In this document: piece by piece, positions 13,361-24,778 of the stretch | Layout of the letters: each line of letters begins with the position of its first letter | How positions within the stretch are numbered: the first letter of the stretch is position 1 | NCBI GenBank assembly: GCA_035222895.1 | Contig: JAVYIG010006820.1 | Coordinates: forward strand, 47,324-111,323 | DNA: 64,000 nucleotides | From: Strongylocentrotus droebachiensis | Taxonomy: Eukaryota > Echinodermata > Echinoidea > Camarodonta > Strongylocentrotidae | Direction of reading: 5' to 3' | The notes under the pieces: model-generated | What the model was told of the DNA's origin: nothing | The model's database searches: none | What the model saw: only the letters and a program-made list of their open reading frames with translations | Made by a program: the position numbers and the translations under genes

Positions 13361-13441
13361 ATCATCTGTGGAGAGCCAGAAGGGTATTAACTCTGTATTG
13401 AAGCACATGAGTTAATGACCTTCTAGCTCCATACAGATGGT
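13361..13441 (+). repeat. Hairpin family member 5 (extended stem)
   Basis: The 33-nt arms pair with about six mismatches. The inner core AGAAGG...ATTAACTC mirrors GAGTTAAT...CCTTCT, and the outer CATCTGT mirrors ACAGATG. The loop is ~15 nt. Confidence 0.7.
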
Positions 13442-14279
13442 ATTTGACTGTTTAGAGGTTGTAAGGTAATAAGCCTCTCGTGATTTCAACAGTAAATTTG
13501 TTCATTAAGGCCAGTCAAAAGGTCACAAATGGATGTATGGCTTGTAAATTGAAATTTCTATTATCAACATTTTCCAGTTTTTGACATTCCCATTTTCACT
13601 ACATCAACCAGTTACTTTACATTCCAACCCATCACTGCATGGCATCAGGCACATTCTACAGAGTGAGTAGATAAAGCAACATACAGTCAAACCTTAGTGG
13701 CCACCTCTTTACAAAGACTACCTTCAGGAAAGATGTATTGGAGGACATGTCTTAAAAGGCAAACTATCTACAGTGACCAAGTTTTTGTTCCTCGTGGGTG
13801 ATCATTATAGACAGGTTTGACTAGAAATTGACCGATGACCCAACATTTCCTCCAGTGACAATTTCTTCTGGCAATATTTCATCAAAGATGTAGGGAAAGG
13901 GCTTACGGTTGCAGGTGGATTTTAGGTTATACTTAGGGTTGTTAGGGTTAAAATTAAGTACAAATAGTTGCAAGTAAGTTTTATATTATAAGGTTTAAAG
14001 TCAGGATTAGCAATATGGTTCAGGGTTCAAGTTACTGGTAGGAGCTTTGTTACTAATATATGCAGTATACTAATTGCAGAGCAATGTTGCCTCAGCATGT
14101 GTCATAGAACCAACTGACCTTGGGCTATTCTGGTCACCAAGCCCATCAGGTTTTTTTCTTCAAAATCAGCGCTCAAGCCATTGGTTTGAAACACTGTTGC
14201 AACGATGTCTCTGGCCTGTGTTTACTCTGTTAATCGAAAGATGGACGGATGGCTTGGTATTTACTGTTGCAGAAGTAGA

Positions 14280-15009
14280 GTATATGATGCGGCAATAACT
14301 AACATTTACGTTTCTCATGGAAATTAAAAAGCAGCAATAAATTCAATTATTCTCCTGCCTGTATTCTAAAGGAAGGCGTGGAATATTTTGTTTTACAAAA
14401 TTTATTTTGATACAGTTATAGGCAAGTAATATGAATTCCCATGTAATGATGTAAAAGAGAAGTTGTTGCCAATCACAGCATAACATATAGAAGTTAAAAA
14501 AACTGGCATATAGCTTCAAAAACAAAAAGATAAAAAACTTGTCCAAATGTGTATTGTATAAAATGCTAATAACTAATCTAAAAACATGCAAAATATCAAT
14601 GATTTTCAATGTTTTTATTTAAGCAAGTATGAATCTTCAATTTTGTATATGATGCGGCAATAACTAACATTTACGTTTCTCATGGAAATTAAAAAGCAGC
14701 AATAAATTCAATTATTCTCCTGCCTGTATTCTAAAGGAAGGCGTGGAATATTTTGTTTTACAAAATTTATTTTGATACAGTTATAGGCAAGTAATATGAA
14801 TTCCCATGTAATGATGTAAAAGAGAAGTTGTTGCCAATCACAGCATAACATATAGAAGTTAAAAAAACTGGCATATAGCTTCAAAAACAAAAAGATAAAA
14901 AACTTGTCCAAATGTGTATTGTATAAAATGCTAATAACTAATCTAAAAACATGCAAAATATCAATGATTTTCAATGTTTTTATTTAAGCAAGTATGAATC
15001 TTCAATTTT
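14280..15009 (+). repeat. Exact 365-bp tandem duplication
   Basis: 14280-14644 and 14645-15009 appear identical; both give the same 88-codon chance frame on the minus strand. GTAT occurs at the start of each copy and again just after the second, so the duplication may have used 4-5 bp of microhomology. Confidence 0.95.
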
Positions 15010-15087
15010 GTATGTTTATTTGTATGTATGTTTGTTTTACCTGACTGCTTAGAAAGCATGTGAATGCTTGTAAGTGAGCAACCAGGG

Positions 15088-15190
15088 GACCTTTAAGTCC
15101 TCTCTAAGGGACTTGGTAATGAGGATTAGTGCCTTACCAAAAGACTTGGTTACAAGACCACTGCTCGACCACTGAGCCATCCCGCATGTC
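15088..15190 (-). mobile_element. tRNA-derived SINE head
   Basis: On the minus strand the head GGGATGGCTCAGTGGTCGAG resembles a tRNA A-box region and is followed by TTTGGTAAGGC and TAATCCTCATTACC, shared with 51.2-51.3 kb. Confidence 0.6.
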
Positions 15191-15198
15191 CCCTGCTG

Positions 15199-15220
15199 TG
15201 AGCCAAAAGGGCATTAAGTC
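15199..15220 (+). repeat. Half copy of the hairpin family
   Basis: Only the 5' arm, TGAGCCAAAAGGGCATTAAG, is recognisable; the matching 3' arm is absent. Confidence 0.4.
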
Positions 15221-15479
15221 ATGCAGTTTTACAAAGCTTTCCTGCCCCGTCGGTACCCTCAGCAGATGATGGGGTAAGTAGCCATGTGTTTGTAGAAACA
15301 TCTTCACATCTAATACTGATATCAGAGGGTGGGGAAAGGGGGGGGGGGTAAATGTGTGCATTGTGAATCATAGGGTGAGACAGGGCATGTATTATCAAGG
15401 AGTAGAGAGTGTGCATTGTGATTCAGAGGATGTAAGAGGGCAAGTATCACGGAAGGGATGAGTAATACCATATCTGATC

Positions 15480-16270
15480 TCATGACACATTGTTACTAGC
15501 TTAACACTACATTACTTGCAGAAAGCATCCTAATGTGTGTGTCTGTCTCTTCAGGAAAGACAGGCAAAGATGATGACAAGTTCATGGTTTTGGTCTTTTG
15601 TCTAGCAAAATCTTGTATCAACATGATATATATTTGTTCTGAGCTAAGTACTACTAGGCTTAAATATAGTAAAAAATATGTGTCTTTTATACAAGAAAGA
15701 GGACGGATGAAGAAGATGACATATTAGTGTTCCTGGCCTTTTGCCTAATACAATCTGATATAAACATAACACATTGTTACAAGCTAAAACTGTGAGGCAT
15801 ACATAATAAGCCAGTTTTGACCAAGGTATTTTACCCAACAAAGAAGAGGAAGAGACGAAGATGACACATTTTTTGTTTTTGCCTTTTGTCCTACATAATC
15901 TACTGGGCTTAAACACATATAGGCTCAGTTTGTGTCTGGGGTAACATATCAAACAAAGAAGATGAGAGGATGAAAATGAAATGTTTATGTCTTGGCATTA
16001 TGTCCCAACCAGTTATATGAACATGACACATTGTTATAAGCTAAACACTATCGAGATAACATAAAGCATCAAATATGTGTCCAAGACTTTTCACCTTGGA
16101 ACAAAGAGGATGGGAAGAAGATGATACATTTCTGTCTTGGCCTTTTGTGAAGCATGATCTAGTAGGCATATGACGCATTGTTACAAGCTAGACACTACTA
16201 GGTTCACACATGGATAAACCTGTTGATGTCTTGGGGGTTTTATCAAAGAAAGAGGAAGAGGGAAAGAAGA
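15480..16270 (+). repeat. Decayed tandem array, period about 140 bp
   Basis: The block CACATTGTTACAAGCTA and variants recur near 15485, 15630, 15770, 16025 and 16172, each followed by ACTACTAGG-like sequence, CAAAGAAGAGGA-like sequence and a TGGCCTTTTGTC block. About six units; one near 15.9 kb is very degraded. Confidence 0.75.
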
Positions 16271-16293
16271 TTCTCAATTGAAAGCGGACATCA

Positions 16294-16295
16294 TC

Positions 16296-16328
<33 letters not shown>

Positions 16329-16337
16329 TAGATAGAT

Positions 16338-16378
<41 letters not shown>
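16294..16378 (+). repeat. (GA)n microsatellite
   Basis: GA dinucleotides with GATA interruptions. Confidence 0.98.
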
Positions 16379-16595
16379 CAGAGAGCATGAGAGATAAATT
16401 ACATCTTCATGAGCTAAAAATAAAGAGGCAAACTTCTTTAACCCATTGAATTCTGAATGATCTCAATCTGATAAAAGCTTGCTACACTGACTTCTGGAAG
16501 CTTTAGATGTTGAAATGTCTACCTGAAAAAAATGAATTTTTATCCCTTTTTAAAGAATAAATTGACAGTAAAAATTGCAAATTGGAAAAGAGAAA

Positions 16596-16880
16596 TAATG
16601 ATGATGATGTTAGCAGTAGTAGAATTAGTAATAGTAATAGTAGTAGTAGTAATAGTAGAATTAGTCATAGTAGTGTTATTAGTATTTATAGCAGTATAGT
16701 ATCAATATTATTTATATTAAACAAATAATAGTAATAATAATATTAAGGATATAATAGTATGATATTAGTTATTATTATTACTATCATAAACATCTTTATC
16801 ATTATTATTATCATTGTACTATCATTATCATCATCATCATTATTATTATTATTATTATCACTATGTATATAATTATTATT
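16596..16880 (+). repeat. Imperfect AGT/ATT trinucleotide region
   Basis: TAGTAG, ATTATT and ATCATC runs, interrupted and grading into each other over about 280 nt. Confidence 0.9.
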
Positions 16881-18017
16881 ATCAAAATAGTATTAATAAC
16901 AATAGATCATATTCACATGCCAAACATACCTTTTCAGCCCCTATGTATTATAGGCATAAAGGGAGCAATCTTTTAGTAAGAGAAACATAGTAAAGGAGAT
17001 ACCCTTTAATCTAGAAATAGAATGCCCTGCATTCAAGCTATAAACTCACTGAGGGAGATACATCTTGCAACCCAGTTAGGGTATAATCGAGTTATGCTTG
17101 TCAACTGCATTTCTACTGTAAATCTGTTTTACTTGGAAAGAAGTCCCAGATCTGTGTATTCTCTGATGGTTATCAAATAAAGTGAAACTGCTGACATATC
17201 AAGAGAATGGGATATTGCTAGTGAATATATCAATTCATTCAGATGAAAAAAAAGAGGTAAGACAGAAAGTAAAAGACATGGATTTGAGCTACTGTAAAAA
17301 GAAAGATCTGCATTATATAAAACGATGCTAAATAGATTGGTAATAGAGTGTAAATATATGTACATTAAAATCCTGATGATAGAACAACAAAAATACAGAT
17401 AAATGTTTCAATTTATATACAGCAATGCAGAAAAAATATGATTATTTTCATCAAACCTAATTTAAAAAACTGAACCAAAGCCGTAATAATACAATTTTCT
17501 AAAAAGCTACCATGTTCAATTACTACATACATACTCACTCAGTTTGCGCTCTATCCAGCTAATGTATGATATATCCACAGAATAAATACAATGAATTCCA
17601 AGGCAATAGGTACACATATATAGTGCAACCAGACTCCGAGAGATAAAAGAAGAGAGTGATACACCTCAACGTGCATGAAGCAATAGAATTACGATCCAGC
17701 ATGCATCCATGAGAACACCACAATGCTGGCTACTACGAAGCTAATGCTGTGTCACACTCTGATGCTCACACACCGGCCACCAAAGGGAAAAAAGTAAATT
17801 GCTTTTCAGCGATCAGGGGATGCAGCCCACGACAACGCCACCACCTCCTAAAAAAAGTGAGGGACGCATTGCATTACAGCCACTGCTTATGAGCTGGCGC
17901 TCACTGTGAGGGTATTACACAGGGCACTGCACTGCACTGCATGTGATGAATACCTCTTACTACGCCTCCTATGCTATATTTAGCACTTGATTGTACACAC
18001 TATTAACACATGCATAG
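16881..18017. other. No gene seen; GC-richer patch at 17.63-17.95 kb
   Basis: The patch contains CACTGCACTGCACTGCA-like repeats and mixed-composition sequence with no long frame. It could be regulatory or a non-coding exon; nothing decides. Confidence 0.4.
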
Positions 18018-18092
18018 ATCTCTCTCTCTCTCTCTCTCTCTCTTTCTCCCTCTCTCTCTCTTTCTCCCTCTCTCTCTCTCTCTTTGCCTCTC
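18018..18092 (+). repeat. (CT)n microsatellite
   Basis: CT repeats with CCC interruptions. Pyrimidine-rich sequence continues irregularly to about 18500. Confidence 0.97.
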
Positions 18093-19097
18093 TTTTATTT
18101 ATATTTCTAGTTACCCATTTTTTATTGTGGATTTTATTGCATGTTATCATTTAGAGGCACCTGCACAATATGACATTAAATTAATCCCTCTTTATCTCAC
18201 TAATGACTTTCTTTCCACCCTTTCTCTTTTTATTTGTCCCTCTCTCTCTCCATTTTTCTTTTTCTCTCTCTATCTCTTTCTCTCTATTATACTCTTCCTT
18301 TACTCCTTTGAAATACCTACTCTTCTATCTTTCCCAATATATCTCTCTTTCTTCTGACAATCTCTCTTTCTTTTGACAATCTCTCTTTTTCTCCTAATAT
18401 TATAAAATTCCTTCTGTTCACATACTATCCATCACCCTATTTCTGTTTATCTTACAGCCTCTTTCAGTTTCACCTTTCTCTCTCAATTCATGTATATCAT
18501 CTCATATTTCAAAATGGTTCTCTCTTCTTTTAGTTCACTTCTTTTTTAATACCACTTCACCCAAGGTGTTATTTTTCATTTGAATCATTTCTACATTCAT
18601 TGAACTCAGGTTTTATTCTATCTCTCTGTTTCTTTACCATTTTCTTTTCATCATCTTATCAATATTTCATCTATGTTCTAGCGTGATCCATCACTCCCAA
18701 ATGATTATTCTTCCATCTAATAAATCACAATTGAAACATTATCTTACAATTGCCACATTTCATAGTGTAATCTGCTCTATCTTATCTGCCATACAACTAG
18801 CACAAATTTAAAGGATTTACTTCAGAAATACATTGGTATGATCTAATTTTCAAATTTCTGTATACCAAATTAGTTATTATAATCAGAACTATTACCCAAG
18901 AAACTGTATCAGTAGTTCATAGTTTCTAGCTTCTCTCATGATCTCATTAATACTCATTCGACAGTATCTCAGAATAATCTTCTATCATCTCACCTTCTCT
19001 CTCAAGATAATAATGGTGAAAGATATACAATACATGTATTTGATATATCTACTTACCCCCTTATCTTTCTCTACACCCTCTTCTCTCTACCCCCTTC

Positions 19098-19165
19098 TTT
19101 ATCTCTCTCTCTCTCTCTGTGTCTCTCATACACAAACACAAACACACACACACACACACACAAAC
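19098..19165 (+). repeat. (CT)n then (CA)n microsatellite
   Basis: CT repeats change to CACACA repeats after TCTCATACACAAAC. Confidence 0.95.
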
Positions 19166-19458
19166 GTACAACTACACCCTTGTTACAACCCCATTTCTCA
19201 GCCTCCTGCTCTCTCACCCTCTCACATCCAACCACCCGCTTCCACCCGGTGACTGCTAATTGACTAATAATCAATAAACACAGTAAACTCATCGCTTTAG
19301 CATCTCACACTGACGCCTCAGTTAGACAGGCCACGTGAGTGGCCTGGCCTTATACATGACCCATACCAAAACACCAGAAAATTAACCAGTGAATTATATC
19401 CATGAGCATGCGTGTATATGCGGGTGTGCTTGTGTGTATATGTGTGCCACTTTAAATT

Positions 19459-19509
19459 CTCTCTCTCTTTCTCTCTCTCTCTCTCACCCCTCTCCCTTGT
19501 CTCTACCTT

Positions 19510-19546
<37 letters not shown>

Positions 19547-19626
19547 CCTACTCTCCCCCTCTATCTCCCTATCTCTCACTCTTCCCCTCTCTATCTCCCC
19601 CTCTCTCTCCTCCCCTTCCTCTCTCC
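19459..19626 (+). repeat. Long CT-rich microsatellite
   Basis: About 165 nt of CT and CCCT repeats. The Ser/Leu/Pro frames on the plus strand are artefacts. Confidence 0.97.
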
Positions 19627-19832
19627 ATACATGGTGCTTGGGATGAATGGATAAGCCAAGGTTAAGAGACATAAGTTGCATTGATCCAGAATTGGACAAC
19701 CAAAATGTGCCAATGGTGCTCTTGGGACTACAGACGTTTTCATCTAATGCTCTCCCACAATACCACTTACAGATACTTCAGTACCATCACTGTAGTACAG
19801 TAAAGCTCAATTTTAGATATTTTGCAATAGAC

Positions 19833-20139
19833 CAGGGGTGTTTCACAAAGATCCTAAGTCGAGCTTAACTCTAAGTTGGGCTTAAACATTATGGAGAGCC
19901 ATTTGCAGCCTTAAAATGAAATATATTCAAAAAAATTAAGTATTTTAGAAGTTTCATAAATTCCACATCAAGAACATGAAATCTCCTTGATAATAGAAAA
20001 CATGATTGATTTTTATCAATATTTTATGCCTTTTGAAATAACTTTTACAAAATATTTTCAAAGACGTTAACGGCTTTCCAGTTTTCAAGTCCAACTTAAA
20101 GATACGTTCAACTTAGGAGCTGTGTGAAACACCCCCTCA
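19833..20139. mobile_element. MITE with GGGGTGTTTCACA ends
   Basis: Left end AGGGGTGTTTCACAAAG... is mirrored at the right end by TGTGAAACACCCCCT, and the next CCTAAGT block is mirrored too. About 307 bp, non-coding. Confidence 0.8.
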
Positions 20140-21808
20140 GGTCACAAATGATTTTTTTTTTCTTCATGCTTCTGCTGCAATGAGTACTAGTGATTACTGA
20201 AGGTTTTGTTGTTATAGCACCAATATGCATACTGCACCCTTGACTCCAGAAAGATAATATCTTGTAGAGGATGAATGATGGTAGTAGAACTGGGATATTG
20301 TTTGCTGTTAATTCTCAGAGAGGATATGGCCAGCCCCAGTATGAATGAAACTTATTCCATATCTACCTTAGATAGCACCTGTTAGGAGAGTGGATACTAT
20401 CTATTAAAGGTAGGCCAAAAAAATGAAAAAGTTAAATTTCACAGATAGGACATACATGACATATTTATAATTCCTGCAAAGTTCTACAGCATTTGAGGTT
20501 GGCTGCAAAAGGGACATAGTACCTTTAAGAGCTGGAGTGGAGAGAAGAGTTGGTGTTAAGTTTCTCAGAGAAAAAGTAACTTTTAATATTCTACATCCAT
20601 GATCATATGCTGTCATTTTTATGAGTTATGTAGGAACAGCACATTCTCTTTTCTACCCCTATGGGCCCAATGAACTACTGTGGAGGTATTCTGAAAATTA
20701 TGTTTTCTTTTATGCTAGTGAAATGATTTTAATTTCAATTGCAAATGAAATCCCACAGAATAAACCCTTATCACTGGTGCTTGCACATATCAAAATAAAT
20801 TTAAACTTCTTCTCATAATACTCTTTGTATAGGAATTGTAAATGCAGGAAAAAGGGCACTATCCCAAAATGTTAAAGGGCAGCATTGAAATGTTATTACC
20901 TATGTTAGCAAGAACAAATTGGGATGAATTTAACAGGTTGTCTACTAGCAGTTATTCATAGTTGTGTGTCTGCAATATCAGAATATTGTAAGTGTATGAT
21001 TCAATACAGCTAGCTACCATACACCATACACATCAATATAAAGCAGAGGAACGTCCATCGCTTATTATACGCCTGCAGTATGAATCTTGTACCGGTAATA
21101 TAATTAATCTAGATGCCAATATTTCATTAAAGCTCATTTAAAACGAGGCCAAAGACAGAATGCAAATAATATACTTTCTCTCTCTCTTCCTCAGTTGTCT
21201 CCACTCGGGTCCCCAGACTTGAACCACCTGCATTAATCAATAAGGCACATAATCAAATGAACATTCATATCACAGTAAAATCATACATCCCTCCCCTGCT
21301 TACTATTTCTGTATGACCACTGGTGCCCTTGGCGGGGAACAGTGCCGTATAAAATAAACAAGAACGATCGGCCGCCGCTGATGCCCTTCTCAAGTCTTCC
21401 CCGGTAAGGAATTTGTCTTTCCAGTAGCAGATACAGCAAGAGAATAGAGAGAGTGCTTTGAGTAACCCGGGATGAACAAGATTTGTTTTCATTTGAGCGA
21501 TGTTTTGATTAGAAACGATGACTCTCATAGCATTCTGCACCATGCCTCAATACATCCGTGCATGATGGGAATATATTCTAAATACATCCTGTATATATAG
21601 TTAATATATCCTGACTGGTTGTGTGAACCATGAAGGCCTAGCGGGTCACCACATCTTGTATGTTCTTCTCCTACATCATAGCTTAAAATATTAAAAATTT
21701 ATTCAGAAAAATACAATATTTTTAGCCATTTTTGTACAAGTAGGCTTTTAAAACCAATGTTTAGAGGAATCAACAGATAAATGAAGTCAAGTTGTAACTA
21801 GATGGAAC
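20140..21808. other. No gene seen; GC-richer patch at 21.28-21.48 kb
   Basis: A 92-codon minus frame (21265-21543) covers the patch but matches no family I know. Confidence 0.45.
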
Positions 21809-21828
21809 TTCGACTGCGCGCAGTCGAA
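21809..21828. repeat. Perfect 20-bp palindrome
   Basis: TTCGACTGCGCGCAGTCGAA, just left of the tandem-core element; perhaps its outer terminal hairpin. Confidence 0.9.
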
Positions 21829-21832
21829 AATG

Positions 21833-22862
21833 ATGCCTCCGTCATAGAGCAAGTTTACAAACCAAAACAGAAGAAATTTTTCAAATTCAAGTTCAATTGT
21901 AATCCATTAACAGGTTCTCAGAATATCGTGATTACAAGCGATTTCTCATATACATATATGACCCTTTGACCTCATGACCCTAAAATCTACTCAGTTCATT
22001 GGCTCTGCAAGATGTCCTGAGTTAAATAGTAATCCATCTGTCAGTTCTATTTTTGCATACATAATGAGCCCATGACATTTGACCTTTGACCTCATGGCCC
22101 ACGAATCTACTCGGTTCATTGGCTCTGCAAGATACATACATGATCTAAGTTTGGCAGGAATCCATCAATCTGTTCTAATGATAATGCGATCACAAGCTAT
22201 TTTTGCATACATTATGAGCCGCATGACCTTTGACCTTGACCTCATGACCCTCAAAATCTATTCAGTTCATCGGCTCTGCAAGTAAAATACATGACCTAAG
22301 TTTGGCAGGAATCCATCAATCGGTTCTTGAGATAACGTGATCACGAGCTGTTTTTGCATACATAATGAGCCCTGTGACCTTTGACCTCGTGCCCCCAAAA
22401 TCTAATCAGTTCATCGGCTCTGCAAGATACATACATGACCAAAGTTTGGCAGGAATCCATCAATCGGTTCTTCAGATAACGCGATCACGAGCTGTTTTTG
22501 CATACATAATGAGCCATGTGACCTTTGACCTTTGACCTTGTGACCCCAAAATCTAATCAGTTCATTGGCTCTGCAAGTATCATACATGACCTAAGTTTGG
22601 CAGGAATCCATCAATCGGTTCTTCAGATAACGCGATCACGAGCTGTTTTTGCATACATAATGAGCCCTGTGACCTTTGACCTCATGACCCCAAAATCTAA
22701 TCAGTTCATTGGCTCTGCAAGATACATACATGACCAAAGTTTGGCAGGAATCCATTATTCGGTTCTTCAGATAACGCGATCACGAGAACGGGACGTACGG
22801 ACGTACGGACGGACGGACAACCAGAAAACATAATGCCTCCGGCTACTTCGTAACGGAGGCAT
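21833..22862 (+). mobile_element. Non-autonomous element with six tandem core units
   Basis: Ends ATGCCTCCGT (21833) and ACGGAGGCAT (to 22862) are inverted copies. The core has six units of about 120-152 bp (GTTCATTGGCTCTGCAAG at 21993, 22113, 22265, 22409, 22560 and 22703), then a GGAC-rich stretch and a terminal hairpin (TGCCTCCG / CGGAGGCA, 12-nt loop). The tandem core and 3' hairpin resemble pearl- or Helitron-type non-autonomous elements of marine invertebrates; this class assignment is uncertain. Confidence 0.75.
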
Positions 22863-23494
22863 AAAAATATGTTAATGTTGTTATTGAATAGTACTTATCA
22901 TCCATGATGGAAGTAAAAATTAATCTAGCTTCAACAATTAAGTAATTTCTTCCATCCAAATAAAGAGTAACTAAACTGCTTGATTTATCTCTCCTAACCC
23001 ATTTCAGTTACTGCAGTGCACTTCATAATACCAATTTGTTGCCTAAAACCTCTGCAACTGTTATCATTCATTTGACCTTCCTGTTACACTTGTCAATTGC
23101 AATGATCACAAGGCTTCAAAACAATATTGTAATATTATGACTCTAAACAAACCAGACTTCATTTCTCTTTTTTGAAATATCCTCTCAGAAATTCATTCAA
23201 ATTATCTGCAGAAAGTAGTGGTTTACTTTTTTATTTGTTTAAATCTTACTCCTTCTGCATTCTTATTATTTTGCCTTTAAAGAAAATGTGTGTAGCTAGA
23301 GTGACATCCAGAGTAAAACTTTAAGATTACTTATATATTTGTCTTTATCCAATATTAACTTGTTCACATTAAAGTTACAAAAATTAGTAAGAAATCCCCC
23401 CCTCCCCCTTTAATGAGATTTCTTTGTTACCTGCATAGAAAAGTAAAGAGAAAATGCCTTTTAAATATCATTCAATGTCTTTTTGATACATTTA

Positions 23495-24778
23495 CCGTAA
23501 ATCTCCGTGTATAAGGCACACTTTTTAGCCGCCGAAAAAATTTGAAAGTCGGGGGTGCGTCTTATACACAGGTATTTTTAGTTTTCGATTTATGGCGCTA
23601 TGCCTGGCAATGAGTGATTTCAAGTTAGGTGTTTAAGGCTGGTGTTAGTGTTTAATAAACACTAACACCAGCCTTAACGCCGAAATGGAAATCAGCTGGT
23701 GTTAAGGCTTTGACCTCTGAATATCGTCAACTTCCGGTAGCTAGTGTTATCGATTTTGCAAAATTGTCGTCTGCTGAACCGACCTTTGTGGCTGGTGTTA
23801 ATATTTTACGTACAAATGTCCTATTCACTAATACTAGCCCCTAGGGATTAAGCAAATGTTGATTTCCAGTTCGGTGTTAGTGTTGTACCCGCACACAGTC
23901 AATGCACGAATGACGCAAATTTATTGTCTGACGATCAAATACAAATATGTGAAACAGGTAATTCATATATTATTTTGTGTAAAATTTGTTATTTTATAAG
24001 ACCAGAGAAATAGGTGTAGGGGTCTAAATTTATTCTGTACTTTTCATGATATCCTTCGTTTTGATGTACTATTTTTAAAGCATCGTCGTGAAATCAAGTA
24101 TGTGGTGACGTCACAGCTGGTGTTAAGCTATCGATTTTGATATCGGTATCGGGCTCTTAATTTCATCAGCAAATTTTCTGCTCGATTTAAGAGCTCTTGA
24201 CTGCTCTAAACACTAACACTAACACTAACACCAAACTTGAAATCACTCAATGTCTCCCAGCTCAGTAATCAGTGTGTTGACTCACCACTCGGAAACTACA
24301 ACAACACTCAAATTTGTCTGTCATCTTGGTTTGAAAGTAATCTTTCTAATAGATCTCAATATGTAGTTTATAATAATAATTCCTCAATTTGTTTTTCTAT
24401 AACAAATGGCGTACTCCATTGTCAGAAATTTAGAGGATGCTATTCATATCATGCATGACTATTGATGTTCGGCATAGAACACAGTGCTTCTGCTAGGTGA
24501 TGTGATGAGGCTGGTGTGGGACACTTGGTATCATGAAGCCTTAGAGTCTGGACCTGTTTTTAATTTACATTAATGATCTTACACATTCTTCTACAACGAC
24601 ATTGTTACTATTATTTGTGACAAGTTCACAACTTCAGCTGCACCTCGATGAAAAATGAAGGTCCTTCCCCGCTTGGGTTTTCGGCAACAAAACAACATCA
24701 ACAAAACAATTTTTTTTCCCTCCCCAAAATAGGGGTGCGCCTTATACACAGGTGCGCCTTATACACAGAGATTTACGG
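23495..24778. mobile_element. TA-flanked DNA transposon (Tc1/mariner-like ends)
   Basis: Ends CCGTAAATCTCCGTGTATAA and its near-complement are flanked by TA (23493-23494 and 24779-24780). GCCGAAAAAATTT, AAAGTCGGGGGTGCG and internal sequence are shared with 32.3-32.7 kb in the opposite orientation. No transposase is visible. It carries a nested insertion. Confidence 0.8.
23612..24248. mobile_element. Nested element inside the 23.5-kb transposon
   Basis: Ends GAGTGATTTCAAGTT and AACTTGAAATCACTC-type sequence are flanked by AAT (23609-23611 and 24249-24251). The sibling at 32.59 kb lacks this segment, which confirms an insertion. Inside are repeated GGTGTTAGTG words and a 45-bp palindrome (23633-23677). 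Confidence 0.8.

Noticed and set aside
14343-14974. Two identical 88-codon minus-strand frames
   Set aside because: They are identical only because the DNA is a 365-bp tandem duplication; the sequence is AT-rich and the Phe/Leu/Ile content matches that.
21959-22862. Frames of 68 and 102 codons with repeated MTFDL-type segments
   Set aside because: They are the translated tandem core of the non-autonomous element; the unit length varies between copies and breaks any common frame.
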